Assembly: GCA_021820485.1 (NCBI GenBank)
Contig: JAKADO010000024.1
Coordinates: 1 to 36,904 of the forward strand
Direction of reading: 5' to 3'
Source of the DNA: Bacillota bacterium
GTDB taxonomy: Bacteria > Bacillota > Sulfobacillia > Sulfobacillales > Sulfobacillaceae
Length of the DNA: 36,904 bases
A model generated the notes under the pieces. It did not search any database, was not told the origin of the DNA, and saw only the letters and a program-made list of their open reading frames with translations. Of this stretch, positions 1 through 7,307 are shown in pieces; the stretch's first letter is position 1; each line of letters opens with the position of its first letter. A program made the position numbers and the translations under genes.

Positions 1-61
1 CGGGTTTCGCCGACGCGCCAACGCCTTTGTTGCGACCTCGCTTATAAGCCGTCATCCCCGA

Positions 62-337
62 CCGCGGTGTGCGACAGACCGGTGCCACGGGTCTCCCCGG
101 TGGGGGCGGCATCCCGCGCGTTAGCTGTAACGAAGAGGCGTCGCCGACTCACAGACTTAGAAAGCCGTCTCAGCGGCAGGAGGTCAACAGCCTTGAATCG
201 TCCCGATGTGCTTCGAGCATCGTCGACGAAACCCGATCTGGCAAGCCAGATCTTTCCACATGCAGACAGCCGCTTGCCGCTACGCGGCAAGCCCCGAGAC
301 CAAGGTCTTGGGCTAGTAGGCTAATTCTTTTTATACG
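62..337 (+). ncRNA. Candidate structured RNA or long leader upstream of a micropeptide
   Basis: No convincing protein gene occupies the first 350 bases. The stretch is unusually rich in perfect stem-loops: CGTTA/TAACG at 119-132, GCCG/CGGC at 163-176, GATCTGGC/GCCAGATC at 235-252, GCTTGCCGC/GCGGCAAGC at 272-292, and CCCGAGACC/GGTCTTGGG at about 294-313 (one G-T pair). The last two stems share bases near 291-292, so they could be mutually exclusive. The final stem is followed by a T-rich run at 323-332. It ends just before the ribosome-binding site of the 33-residue ORF. This may be a cis-acting leader (attenuator or riboswitch-like) or an independent small RNA. It did not match what I can recall of RNase P, tmRNA, SRP, 6S, T-box, ydaO, cobalamin or SAM motifs. 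The strand is assigned only from the downstream ORF. The stems are seen directly; the RNA function is inferred. Confidence 0.35.
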
Positions 338-350
338 AGGAGGTCTGAGC

Positions 351-452
351 ATGGTCCTGCATACCATCCTCATTCTCATTGCGAGCGTCCTGGGAGGTGC
401 TGTGGCTTCAGGGCTCATGGCACTCATTTCGGCCGCCATCTTCGGTTACTAG
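351..452 (+). CDS. 33-residue hydrophobic micropeptide, one membrane segment
   Basis: The ATG at 351 is preceded by AGGAGGT at 338-344 with a 6-base spacer, an almost ideal Shine-Dalgarno. This is the main reason to believe the ORF. The peptide is nearly all hydrophobic or small residues, with a Leu/Ile-rich half, a GG pair and an Ala/Ser/Gly-rich half, and it ends in Gly-Tyr. It would form a single transmembrane helix and has almost no charge. It has no recognisable family; it does not look like KdpF or a cut-down larger protein. A possible terminator follows at 470-493, so it could be a monocistronic message with a long structured leader. Size, hydrophobicity and leader resemble both small stress-induced membrane peptides and type I toxin peptides. 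Nothing in the sequence decides between these. Confidence 0.55.
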   Translation: MVLHTILILIASVLGGAVASGLMALISAAIFGY

Positions 453-469
453 ATCGAGGCCACGGACTT

Positions 470-493
470 GAGCCCCTGCCAAAGCGGGGGCTC
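470..493 (+). terminator. Possible Rho-independent terminator after the micropeptide
   Basis: GAGCCCC (470-476) pairs with GGGGCTC (487-493) around a 10-base loop, 17 bases after the micropeptide stop. The following tract (CTTTACG) is only weakly T-rich, so termination efficiency is doubtful. Confidence 0.4.
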
Positions 494-508
494 CTTTACG
501 TCCAAAGA

Positions 509-524
509 CCTATGTGACCATAGG
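509..524. promoter_or_regulatory. Short dyad CCTATG-N4-CATAGG upstream of the SDR gene
   Basis: A perfect 6-bp inverted repeat lies 75 bases upstream of the SDR start, in the 494-598 gap. It could be an operator half-site pair or a minor hairpin. I see no convincing -35/-10 pair in this gap. Confidence 0.2.
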
Positions 525-598
525 ACCGCAGTTGGATCCCCGCCTATGCCGCCCTCCCTTAAACTCAAGCCAGCAAGACCCACGAAGGAGGCGACGAC

Positions 599-1336
599 AT
601 GGCAGTCTGGATTGTCACCGGTGGCACACGAGGGCTGGGGGCTGGGCTGGTTGAAGAGTTGCTCGCTCTAAACGCTCAAGTTGCGTTCTGCGCTCGGAGC
701 GCCAAGGATGTGCATGCAGCGGAACAACGATGGGGAGCGAACGTGTTGGGGGTCATCGGGTCGCTGGCGGACCCCTCGTTTGTCGCGCGGTTAGTGTCTC
801 TCACGGTGCATCGATTCGGCGGGTTGGACGGAATCGCAGCCAACGCTGCCGTTCTTGGGTCGCCTCCCCTCTCCGAAGTCACGGCCCTCGATCCGAGCCA
901 ACTCGCCCAGATCCTGGAAGCGAATCTCCTGGGCAATCTGCGCTTGATTGCCGCGTCCCATTCCCACCTAGTCCAAAGCGTCTCCCCCCGCGTTTTGGCC
1001 ATTACCAGCGATGCGGCGCATGCGGCGTATCCGGGATGGTCGGGTTATGCCCTGTCGAAGGCCGCCTTGGAAGTTCTGGTCGAAACCTACGGTGCTGAAC
1101 ACCCCGTTGTGTCGACCTACATCCTCGACCCGGGGGACATGGATACAGCGCTTCACGCCGAAGCGCTGCCCCACGACCCGACCCCGTTGAGGGCGCCCCG
1201 AGAGGTGGCCTCCGCGGCAGCACCGCTGCTGCATGGTGCCCGGCGCCAGTCTGGCCGCTACCGGCTGGCGCCCAACGGCGCCGGCATTCTCGCCCTAGAG
1301 GAGGTGACCCTTCGTGTTGCACCCGTATCCTCTTGA
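599..1336 (+). CDS. Short-chain dehydrogenase/reductase (SDR) oxidoreductase
   Basis: This is a classical SDR of 245 residues, the normal size for the family. The Rossmann glycine motif TGGTRGLG is at residues 7-14, an NAA structural motif is near 82-84, and the catalytic set is Ser137, Tyr150 and Lys154 (YxxxK). It should be a cytosolic NAD(P)-dependent oxidoreductase acting on an unidentified alcohol or carbonyl. The start ATG has AAGGAGG at 585-591. Its last 23 bases overlap the start of the QueA-like gene, and that gene's ribosome-binding site lies inside this one. The two are therefore almost certainly translated together and probably act in one pathway. The motifs fix the fold and chemistry but not the substrate. 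Confidence is high for family and low for specific role. Confidence 0.85.
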   Translation: MAVWIVTGGTRGLGAGLVEELLALNAQVAFCARSAKDVHAAEQRWGANVLGVIGSLADPSFVARLVSLTVHRFGGLDGIAANAAVLGSPPLSEVTALDPSQLAQILEANLLGNLRLIAASHSHLVQSVSPRVLAITSDAAHAAYPGWSGYALSKAALEVLVETYGAEHPVVSTYILDPGDMDTALHAEALPHDPTPLRAPREVASAAAPLLHGARRQSGRYRLAPNGAGILALEEVTLRVAPVSS

Positions 1337-2351
1337 CCTGGGACTGCTAGTGCCCCCGGCCGTCCGTCCCCCGGAAGACCGTGGATTAACCCGAGATGCC
1401 GTAAAGCTCTTGGCCATTGACAGCCATTCGGGGCAATTCCGCGACCATCCATTTCAAGACATTGTGGACCTCTTGAATCCGGGCGACGTGTTGGTGGTCA
1501 ACAATTCAGCCACCATCCCGGCGGCTCTCGACGCCACCGTGGCCAACATCCCGCACCGACTGCATCTTGCCGCCCGTCTGGCTTCGCGCAGGGTGCTGGT
1601 CGAGCTGCGCTCCGCCAGCGGCGCACCGGATCGCACGGCGCTCTCGCCAGGGCAACCTGTTCATGTGCGGGACAATAGGGGATGCACTTGGGGGAAAGGA
1701 GTGGTCGTTGAGCCGTTTCACCCGAAAAGCCGGTTATGGGCCATTGATTGTGACCAAGACTGGTATGCAGGCGCTCTTAAACATGGCCGTCCCATCCGTT
1801 ATCGCTACGTCGCCCGGCCCTATCCCATCGAAACCTATCACACAGTCTTCGGGTGCATTCCCGGTTCGTCGGAGATGCCCTCGGCGTCCCGCCCCTTTAC
1901 GCCAGCGATTGTCGATCGCCTCGTAAAGAAAGGCGTTGCCGTGGCGCCTCTCACTCTGCATGCCACGGTATCGAGCCATGAGGTGGAAGACCCCCTAGAC
2001 CTGCCCCTGATTCCCGAATGGTATGACATCCCCGGTGAAACACAATCCCTCGTTGAGGCTGCACACCGCGCCCACCGGCCCATCGTTGCCCTCGGAACAA
2101 CCGTGGTTCGGGCGTTGGAAACATGGGCATCCGGCTTGCCTCCTCGCGGATGGACCACCCACTTGGTAACTCCCGATGCGCCACCGCAAATCGTCACGAG
2201 CCTCATCACCGGACTCCATGACAGTTTCACCAGTCACTTGTGGCTCCTTTACGCATTCTTGGATCCGGGAGTTCTTAAGCGTGCCTATCATCACGCGGCT
2301 GAGCGGGGCTATCTCTGGCACGAGTTCGGCGATGTGTCCTTGATTCGATGA
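1314..2351 (+). CDS. Divergent QueA-like protein (SAM:tRNA ribosyltransferase-isomerase superfamily)
   Basis: The GTG at 1314 follows AGAGGAGGTGA at 1297-1307 and overlaps the SDR gene. The 345-residue product keeps the QueA backbone: a GDVLVVNNS-type motif near residue 60, a TLHATVSSHE segment where QueA has its TLHVGxGTF motif, GTTVVRALE matching the GTTxxRxLE motif, LITGLHDS in place of LITNFHLP, and a C-terminal FGDVSLI matching FGDAMLI. QueA uses the ribosyl part of S-adenosylmethionine to make epoxyqueuosine on tRNA. Several QueA signature residues are altered here: the APTAGLHFT region reads roughly EMPSASRPFT, and the NFHLPKSTLL region reads GLHDSFTSHLW. No other queuosine gene is nearby, and the coupled partner is an SDR. 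I infer a QueA paralogue with a different substrate or product; a degenerate true QueA is the alternative. The fold call is firm, the function is open. Confidence 0.75.
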   Translation: MLHPYPLDLGLLVPPAVRPPEDRGLTRDAVKLLAIDSHSGQFRDHPFQDIVDLLNPGDVLVVNNSATIPAALDATVANIPHRLHLAARLASRRVLVELRSASGAPDRTALSPGQPVHVRDNRGCTWGKGVVVEPFHPKSRLWAIDCDQDWYAGALKHGRPIRYRYVARPYPIETYHTVFGCIPGSSEMPSASRPFTPAIVDRLVKKGVAVAPLTLHATVSSHEVEDPLDLPLIPEWYDIPGETQSLVEAAHRAHRPIVALGTTVVRALETWASGLPPRGWTTHLVTPDAPPQIVTSLITGLHDSFTSHLWLLYAFLDPGVLKRAYHHAAERGYLWHEFGDVSLIR

Positions 2352-2354
2352 CAA

Positions 2355-2383
2355 TTGACCCGACATGCAAGTTACGGTTTCAT
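2355..2383 (+). promoter_or_regulatory. Possible promoter for the two-component pair
   Basis: TTGACC (2355-2360), a 17-base spacer and TTTCAT (2378-2383) give a moderate sigma-A type match, just downstream of the QueA-like stop. The predicted start near 2390 falls close to the first candidate ribosome-binding site, which slightly favours the second start codon of the kinase (2416). Confidence 0.3.
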
Positions 2384-2400
2384 GGAGGAAAGAATCGATC

Positions 2401-4032
2401 ATGCAGGAGGGTGCCATGGCCGACAAGGCGCTTTTGTCCGAACCGGAAGAAATCGCCCTTTTGAAGGATATTGCCGAGGCCCTCAATGAGGCTAATGACC
2501 TGTCTTCGGCGATGGCGGCCATATTGCCTCGATTGGGCCAGGTGCTGGGATTGACAACAGCTTGGGCATTCCGATTCGATCCGCAACGGGCGACCTTTGT
2601 TGAGGTCGGAGCCAGCGGACTTCCCCCTGCCTTGTCCCACAACAACGCAGCACCTCTGAAGTCGAGCTGGTGCGAATGCCAAGAACGCTTGGCCACTGGA
2701 CGGCTTGACACCGCCGTCAACATTGTTCGCTGCAGCCGCCTGCGCGATGCTGAGGGCGAAAAGCAGGGCCTGCAATTTCACGCATCCATTCCCATTAAAA
2801 TGAACGGGCGGCCGCTGGGCATTCTCAATGTGGCTTCCATCGGCGCTCAAGTATTCACACGGCCGGCGTTGGACTTGCTGCGCGCCATCGGCTACCACGT
2901 GGCCGTCACCATGGACCGCGCCGCCTTGCTGTCAGACATGCGGCGCCACAATGAACGTCTCGAAGCCCTCGCCGCCATCGCTCGAGACCTCACGGGCGTG
3001 ATGGATGAGGATGCATTGTTTCGTCGGTCCATACGCTTATACGCAGATCGCATGGGATTTGACGGCGTCGGTGTGATTCAAAACGGCGTGGTTGTGCACG
3101 CCGTCGACAATACGGCATCGGTCCCAGAAAAGGAGTATTCCTATCGCGATCAGGACAGCATGCGCCTGCCGCCTGCGGAACGCCTCATTCTAGCAGACGA
3201 TGCCTGCTCCGCCATCGCCGCGCCGGTTGCCCGATATCCCTATGCGATTCGTGTGGAAAGCCGCACGGCTCATGCCTTCAGCCGAGTCGATGAAGAGATT
3301 CTCGCAGCATTCACTTGGTACCTGGCGGCGCTTCTTGAGCAAATTGCCCTCCATCGCCAAGCCTTGGAAACGGCTCGCTGGAAGGAGCGCCGGCAACTTG
3401 CCGCCGACCTTCACGACTCCGTAAGCCAACACCTGTTTTCGGCGCAACTCTTGGCCCGGACAATTCGGCAACACGCCGCTGGAGAGGGAGTGAACGTCTC
3501 GGAAATAGGGCCGCTGGGGGAACGCTTGGAGACCGTCCTGCGCCATAGTCAATCGGAAATGCGGGGACTTATCGAGGCCCTGCGGCCCGAAAGCGCTCCC
3601 TTGGCTTATGAATTGCGCCACCGATTGTTGCGCCTCAAAGACATTCTAGGCGACCGCCTGACCTGGGATATTCCCGACCTGCCGGCCATATTCCCCCCAC
3701 GTCTCACGGACGGGGTACTCCGCATTGTGGATGAGGCGCTGCAAAACAGCCTCAAGCACGCGCAAGGCGCTGATCTGCATGTCTCCTTCCAGAGCCGCGA
3801 AGCATCCTATGTTCTGAAAGTAAGCGACTCGGGACCGGGGTTCGACCCGGCTTCAGTACGGGCTGGATATGGGTTGGCCACCATGCAGGAACGCGCAGCC
3901 GCCGTGGGCTTGGATTGGCGCCTTGACTCCCAATCAGGACAAGGAACCCGCGTGACGGTCATTATTCCGCATGCCGTCGATCAACACGAGAGGGGAAATC
4001 ATCGTGGACCGGATCCGCGTAGGGCTGATTGA
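2401..4032 (+). CDS. GAF-domain sensor histidine kinase, NarL/DegS type
   Basis: About 543 residues with no membrane segments, so a cytosolic sensor. An N-terminal GAF domain (about 25-165) carries Cys91, Cys93 and Cys111 in a CxC...C pattern. A second GAF-like stretch spans about 180-320. The HisKA_3 dimerisation domain has the phospho-acceptor His338 in ADLHDSVSQ. The C-terminal HATPase has an N box (DEALQNSLKHA), a G1 box (DSGPGFD) and a G2-like GYGLATMQERA. Autophosphorylation of His338 would pass phosphate to the response regulator that overlaps its 3' end. Two starts are possible: ATG 2401 (GGAGGAAAG at 2384-2392) and ATG 2416 (AGGAGGG at 2405-2411). The signal is unknown; the cysteines could suit a redox or metal-cluster input as in NreB-like kinases, but that is inference. 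Confidence 0.88.
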   Translation: MQEGAMADKALLSEPEEIALLKDIAEALNEANDLSSAMAAILPRLGQVLGLTTAWAFRFDPQRATFVEVGASGLPPALSHNNAAPLKSSWCECQERLATGRLDTAVNIVRCSRLRDAEGEKQGLQFHASIPIKMNGRPLGILNVASIGAQVFTRPALDLLRAIGYHVAVTMDRAALLSDMRRHNERLEALAAIARDLTGVMDEDALFRRSIRLYADRMGFDGVGVIQNGVVVHAVDNTASVPEKEYSYRDQDSMRLPPAERLILADDACSAIAAPVARYPYAIRVESRTAHAFSRVDEEILAAFTWYLAALLEQIALHRQALETARWKERRQLAADLHDSVSQHLFSAQLLARTIRQHAAGEGVNVSEIGPLGERLETVLRHSQSEMRGLIEALRPESAPLAYELRHRLLRLKDILGDRLTWDIPDLPAIFPPRLTDGVLRIVDEALQNSLKHAQGADLHVSFQSREASYVLKVSDSGPGFDPASVRAGYGLATMQERAAAVGLDWRLDSQSGQGTRVTVIIPHAVDQHERGNHRGPDPRRAD

Positions 4033-4645
4033 CGACCACCCCGTGGTTCGCGAAGGGCTTCGCGTATTCTTGGAATCGTCCCTGGACATCGAAGTTACCC
4101 TGGACTGCGCCCGCGGCGACGAGGCGCTGGTTCAGCTTTCCGGCCGCCGCTGCGACGTCATCCTCCTGGATTTGGTGCTGCGCGAAGGGCCTGACGGCGT
4201 GGCTACGTTTGATGCCATCATGCGCCAATGGCCCCACCTCAAGATCATTGTGCTGACCTCCTATCGGGACACCGACAGCCTCGCCTATCTGCGCAGCCAC
4301 GGCGCACGGGGATATCTGGACAAAACGGTTGAGCCGGATGACCTTTTGATGTCAATACGCCAAGTGGCCAAGGGACGCTCCATTTGGGATCCGTCGCTTC
4401 CTGAGCCGGTGCGGCAACTCCCCTTGGAGCCCCTCACCCCGCGGGAAACCGACGTGCTGCGCCTCCTGGCGGAGGGATTGTCCAATAAGGAAATCGCCCA
4501 TCGCCTCGGCATTCGGGAGAAAACGGTCAAGGTCCATGTCAGCCATCTATTGGGCAAACTGTCCGTGTACGACCGTACCCAGGCGGTAATCGCCGCCCAT
4601 CAAGCCGGATTGGTGCGACTCTCCTCGACGGAACCGCGCCCCTGA
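4004..4645 (+). CDS. NarL/FixJ-family response regulator
   Basis: 213 residues: a receiver domain (1 to about 120) with the acidic pair in IDDHPVV, phospho-acceptor Asp56 in LLDLV, and the switch Thr in VLTSYRD, followed by a LuxR-type helix-turn-helix (about 145-205; LTPRETDVLRLLAEGLSNKEIA). It is a DNA-binding output partner for the kinase in front. The GTG at 4004 has GAGAGGGG upstream at 8 bases. An in-frame ATG at 3971 has no ribosome-binding site and was not used. The gene overlaps the kinase by 29 bases, implying translational coupling. Its last 46 bases also overlap, tail to tail, the end of hisIE on the other strand, so no space is left for a dedicated terminator. The target genes cannot be read from the sequence. 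Confidence 0.88.
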   Translation: MDRIRVGLIDDHPVVREGLRVFLESSLDIEVTLDCARGDEALVQLSGRRCDVILLDLVLREGPDGVATFDAIMRQWPHLKIIVLTSYRDTDSLAYLRSHGARGYLDKTVEPDDLLMSIRQVAKGRSIWDPSLPEPVRQLPLEPLTPRETDVLRLLAEGLSNKEIAHRLGIREKTVKVHVSHLLGKLSVYDRTQAVIAAHQAGLVRLSSTEPRP

Positions 4646-5271
4646 TGCCGCCGCATCAACTCGTCGCTCACGTTCTGAAGCGTGATGCCGGAGCGGACCA
4701 AGAGGATGCTGAGGTGGTACAGCAAGTCGACCACTTCGCCCGTCAAGGCGGCGGCATTCTGACGATCCTGGCCCATCTTGACGCTCTCAATGGCCACTTC
4801 CACAGCTTCTTCGCCAACTTTTTGCGCGATACGCCCCATGTCATCCCCAAAGAGACGCTGGGTGTAGGATTCGGGATCTGGTTCACCCTGGAGCCGCGCC
4901 CTCACAATGCTGTCCAGCAAGGCCAAAGGATCGGGCGTCCACGCCTCGCCTTCCGCAAAGCATCCCCAGGTATCTCGATGGCAAACCGGAGCCTCAATTT
5001 CGGACACATACAGAAAGGTGTCGTTGTCACAATCCGGCAGCACCTGACGAACACGTATGGATCTTCCCGAGCTCTCTCCCTTCCTCCACAACTGACGGCG
5101 GGAGCGACTGTAAAAGTGCGCCCAGCCTGTCTCGCGCGTCAGTGCCAAGGCCTCGTCGTTGACATACGCCAGCATCATGACCTGATGGCTCAAGGCATCC
5201 TGGACAATCGCTGGATAGAGAACCTGACCGTCTTCTTCAATTTGGGACACGAACGCGATACCCCCTCGCAT
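4600..5271 (-). CDS. hisIE: Bifunctional phosphoribosyl-AMP cyclohydrolase / phosphoribosyl-ATP pyrophosphatase
   Basis: A fused HisI-HisE of about 223 residues catalysing steps 2 and 3 of histidine biosynthesis. The HisI half (about 1-125) shows MLAYVN, FYSRSRRQLWRKGESSG and the zinc/metal-binding DCDNDTFL and CH motifs. The HisE half (about 130-215) shows the GEEAVEVAIES and EVVDLLYHL MazG-like helices that bind Mg2+. It is the last gene of the his operon and overlaps the end of hisF by 35 bases. The ATG at 5271 lacks a clear ribosome-binding site. A GTG at 5250 (7 codons later) follows AGGGGG and is an equally likely start. The 3' end overlaps the response-regulator gene on the opposite strand by 46 bases. 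Confidence 0.93.
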   Translation of the reverse strand: MRGGIAFVSQIEEDGQVLYPAIVQDALSHQVMMLAYVNDEALALTRETGWAHFYSRSRRQLWRKGESSGRSIRVRQVLPDCDNDTFLYVSEIEAPVCHRDTWGCFAEGEAWTPDPLALLDSIVRARLQGEPDPESYTQRLFGDDMGRIAQKVGEEAVEVAIESVKMGQDRQNAAALTGEVVDLLYHLSILLVRSGITLQNVSDELMRRHQGRGSVEESRTNPA

Positions 5272-5998
5272 GCAACTGTCGCTTCAGCTCTCCCACACTT
5301 GTTTGTCCGCCATGCAACAGGGAGGCCAATAAGAGCCCATATTGCCCCCCCTCATCCAACAAGCGAGCAAGATGATTGACATGGCCTGCCCCTCCCGAGG
5401 CAATGATCGGCCGCTTGACCAGCGTCCGCGCGTAACGGAGCATCGTTACGTCGTAGCCTTGCTGCCGCCCATCCTGATCAATGCTGGTGATGAGAAATTC
5501 GCCCGCCCCCCGCGCCTCAGCTTCGCGCAGCCAGTCCCCCAACTCCCGCCCCGCATCGCGGCGTCCTCCATGGGAAAAGACCCGATATTCGCCCGCTTGC
5601 CATTGCGCGTCAACAGCAACGATGGTGGCCTGCGATCCCCACCGAATCGCCACCTGTTCAATCAGGCGGGGGTCGGCCAACGCCGCCGAATTGATGGATA
5701 CCTTGTCAGCACCGTGGTCAATCAGGCCCTCCACGTCGGCCACACCACGAATGCCGCCGCCCACCGTCAAAGGAATACGCAATTGAGACCTAAGACGTGC
5801 GATTTGCTCATGACGCGGTCGCACATCGTCAAGGGTGGCCGTGATGTCCAGCCACACAATCTCATCTGCGCCATCCGCCGCGTAGGCGAGCGCTAGGGCG
5901 ATCGGATCGCCTTGATCCGTAAGATGGTCGAAGGTTACCCCTTTCACTGTGCGCCCATGCTTCACGTCAAGGCAGGGAATCAGGCGCGCCGTCAACAT
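5237..5998 (-). CDS. hisF: Imidazole glycerol phosphate synthase, cyclase subunit
   Basis: 253 residues, the usual HisF length, forming a (beta/alpha)8 barrel. The catalytic aspartates Asp11 (IPCLDVK) and Asp130 (VAVDAQ) are present, as are phosphate-binding glycine loops (VGGGIR near 79-84; ASGGAG near 220). With HisH it converts PRFAR plus ammonia to IGP and AICAR. The ATG at 5998 is preceded by GGAGGAGGTGA with a proper spacer. A longer open frame upstream is out of the family and was discarded. It overlaps hisA by 7 bases and hisIE by 35, so translation is coupled along the operon. Confidence 0.95.
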   Translation of the reverse strand: MLTARLIPCLDVKHGRTVKGVTFDHLTDQGDPIALALAYAADGADEIVWLDITATLDDVRPRHEQIARLRSQLRIPLTVGGGIRGVADVEGLIDHGADKVSINSAALADPRLIEQVAIRWGSQATIVAVDAQWQAGEYRVFSHGGRRDAGRELGDWLREAEARGAGEFLITSIDQDGRQQGYDVTMLRYARTLVKRPIIASGGAGHVNHLARLLDEGGQYGLLLASLLHGGQTSVGELKRQLHARGYRVRVPN

Positions 5999-6696
5999 GC
6001 CGTCCGGGTCACCTCCTCCACCGGGACCCGCCCTTCGATCCACGCCTTTCCCACCACCGCCCGCTCCACACCAAGAGCCTCCAACTGCCAGAGGTCGTGG
6101 CTGGTGGATATCCCGCCTCCTGCCCCTATGCTCCCGGGCAATGCGGCCCAGTGGCGCCAAAACCCGATGTCGACGCCCGACAGGCGGCCGTCGCGGCCCA
6201 CATCGGTCACTTGCGCGGAGGTCCATCCTTCCTGATGCAATTCCGACCAAAACTGCTTAGCATCGGGGCCGTTTCTTTCCCATCCATAAATCTTCAATTG
6301 GCCTGATTTCACGTCGATCCCCGCGGCCACCTTAGCGCCAAAACGCTGCAGCGCCATTTGACGGAAGCCGATGTCCAGGGCGAGCCGTGTGCCCAATATG
6401 ATGCGCTCCGCTCCCGCATCCAGCGCTTGAGCTACGTCATCCAGCGTCCGAAATCCGCCGCCTGTCTGAACACGCACCCCACGAAGCGCCAATTGCTCCA
6501 CCAATTCAAAGAGCGTGAACCGGCCTTGCCGCGCACCGGTCAGGTCCACCAGATGCAGCCGAGGCGGATTGGGTCCAAGCCTATCATCCACGAACGCCAA
6601 GGGGTCGTCGCTGTACACGGTTTGCTGGCCAAAATCTCCCTCGGTAAGCCGTACGACGCGACCCTCTGCGATATCCAATGCTGGCCACACTTCCAT
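5992..6696 (-). CDS. hisA: ProFAR isomerase (1-(5-phosphoribosyl)-5-[(5-phosphoribosylamino)methylideneamino] imidazole-4-carboxamide isomerase)
   Basis: 234 residues, a HisF-related barrel that carries out the Amadori rearrangement of ProFAR to PRFAR. The two catalytic aspartates are Asp8 (PALDIAEGRVVRL) and Asp128 (AAGIDVK). The GGGFRTLDD loop near 79-87 and GAGGGIS near 190-196 bind the two phosphates. The ATG at 6696 has TAGGAG 8 bases upstream. An in-frame TTG at 6723 would overlap hisH but has no ribosome-binding site. Only 11 bases separate it from hisH. Confidence 0.95.
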   Translation of the reverse strand: MEVWPALDIAEGRVVRLTEGDFGQQTVYSDDPLAFVDDRLGPNPPRLHLVDLTGARQGRFTLFELVEQLALRGVRVQTGGGFRTLDDVAQALDAGAERIILGTRLALDIGFRQMALQRFGAKVAAGIDVKSGQLKIYGWERNGPDAKQFWSELHQEGWTSAQVTDVGRDGRLSGVDIGFWRHWAALPGSIGAGGGISTSHDLWQLEALGVERAVVGKAWIEGRVPVEEVTRTAC

Positions 6697-6707
6697 GATT
6701 GCCGCTC

Positions 6708-7307
6708 CTACCTTCCGTGACAAAATATGTGATCCAACAACGCTTCTCCGGCATCACCGGAGAGTTCGGGATGAAATTGCAGCCCGTATAGATGCGGCGC
6801 CACAATCACGCTGGGAAAGTGCCCTTCGTAGTCGGTGGTCATTGCCACCGACGCCGCGTCCTCTGGCATGACGCGATAGCTATGAACAAAATAGAAGGAC
6901 TCTTTATGAAAAGAAGACAACCAATCGGGCGCATGCGGAGTCACCTCAAGGTCGTTCCACCCGACATGAGGCAAAATGCCGGCGGAAAGCCGCGGGACAG
7001 TGCCTCCCAGCCAGCCCAGTCCCCGCCCCCCTTCCTCGCCCTTTTCAAACCAGAGCTGCATGCCAAGACAGATTCCCAACGCCGGAACACCATCCTGATG
7101 GATGGTCTGAAGCGGCCGTCCGAATCGGCGCTGAGCAACTTGCTGCTGCACCGAGCTCAACGACCCGACCCCAGGGAAGATGACCCAGTCCGCAGGCTTG
7201 ACATCGCGGTCGGACTCCCATACGTCCACTTGATGGCCCAGTCGTTTGAGCGTTGCGGTGAGACTGCCCAAGTTCCCCACGCCGAGTCGTACAATTGCTG
7301 TGCGCAT
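6708..7307 (-). CDS. hisH: Imidazole glycerol phosphate synthase, glutaminase subunit
   Basis: 199 residues, a class I glutamine amidotransferase that feeds ammonia to HisF. The catalytic triad is visible: Cys80 in GICLGMQ, His179 and Glu181 in LQFHPE. The oxyanion-strand PGVGS motif is at 45-49. The start ATG at 7307 follows the hisB stop codon with no gap (TAA then ATG), so ribosomes probably re-initiate. The partner gene hisF is two genes downstream in the same operon. Confidence 0.95.
   Translation of the reverse strand: MRTAIVRLGVGNLGSLTATLKRLGHQVDVWESDRDVKPADWVIFPGVGSLSSVQQQVAQRRFGRPLQTIHQDGVPALGICLGMQLWFEKGEEGGRGLGWLGGTVPRLSAGILPHVGWNDLEVTPHAPDWLSSFHKESFYFVHSYRVMPEDAASVAMTTDYEGHFPSVIVAPHLYGLQFHPELSGDAGEALLDHIFCHGR

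Noticed and set aside
62..337. Known riboswitch or stable RNA (c-di-AMP, T-box, TPP, cobalamin, RNase P, tmRNA, SRP)
   Set aside because: None of the conserved core sequences I know could be found on either strand; only the stem-loops are supported.
4645..5379. Long open frame on the plus strand opposite hisIE/hisF
   Set aside because: It lies fully antisense to clear his genes, has no ribosome-binding site of note and shows no family motif; it results from high GC codon bias.
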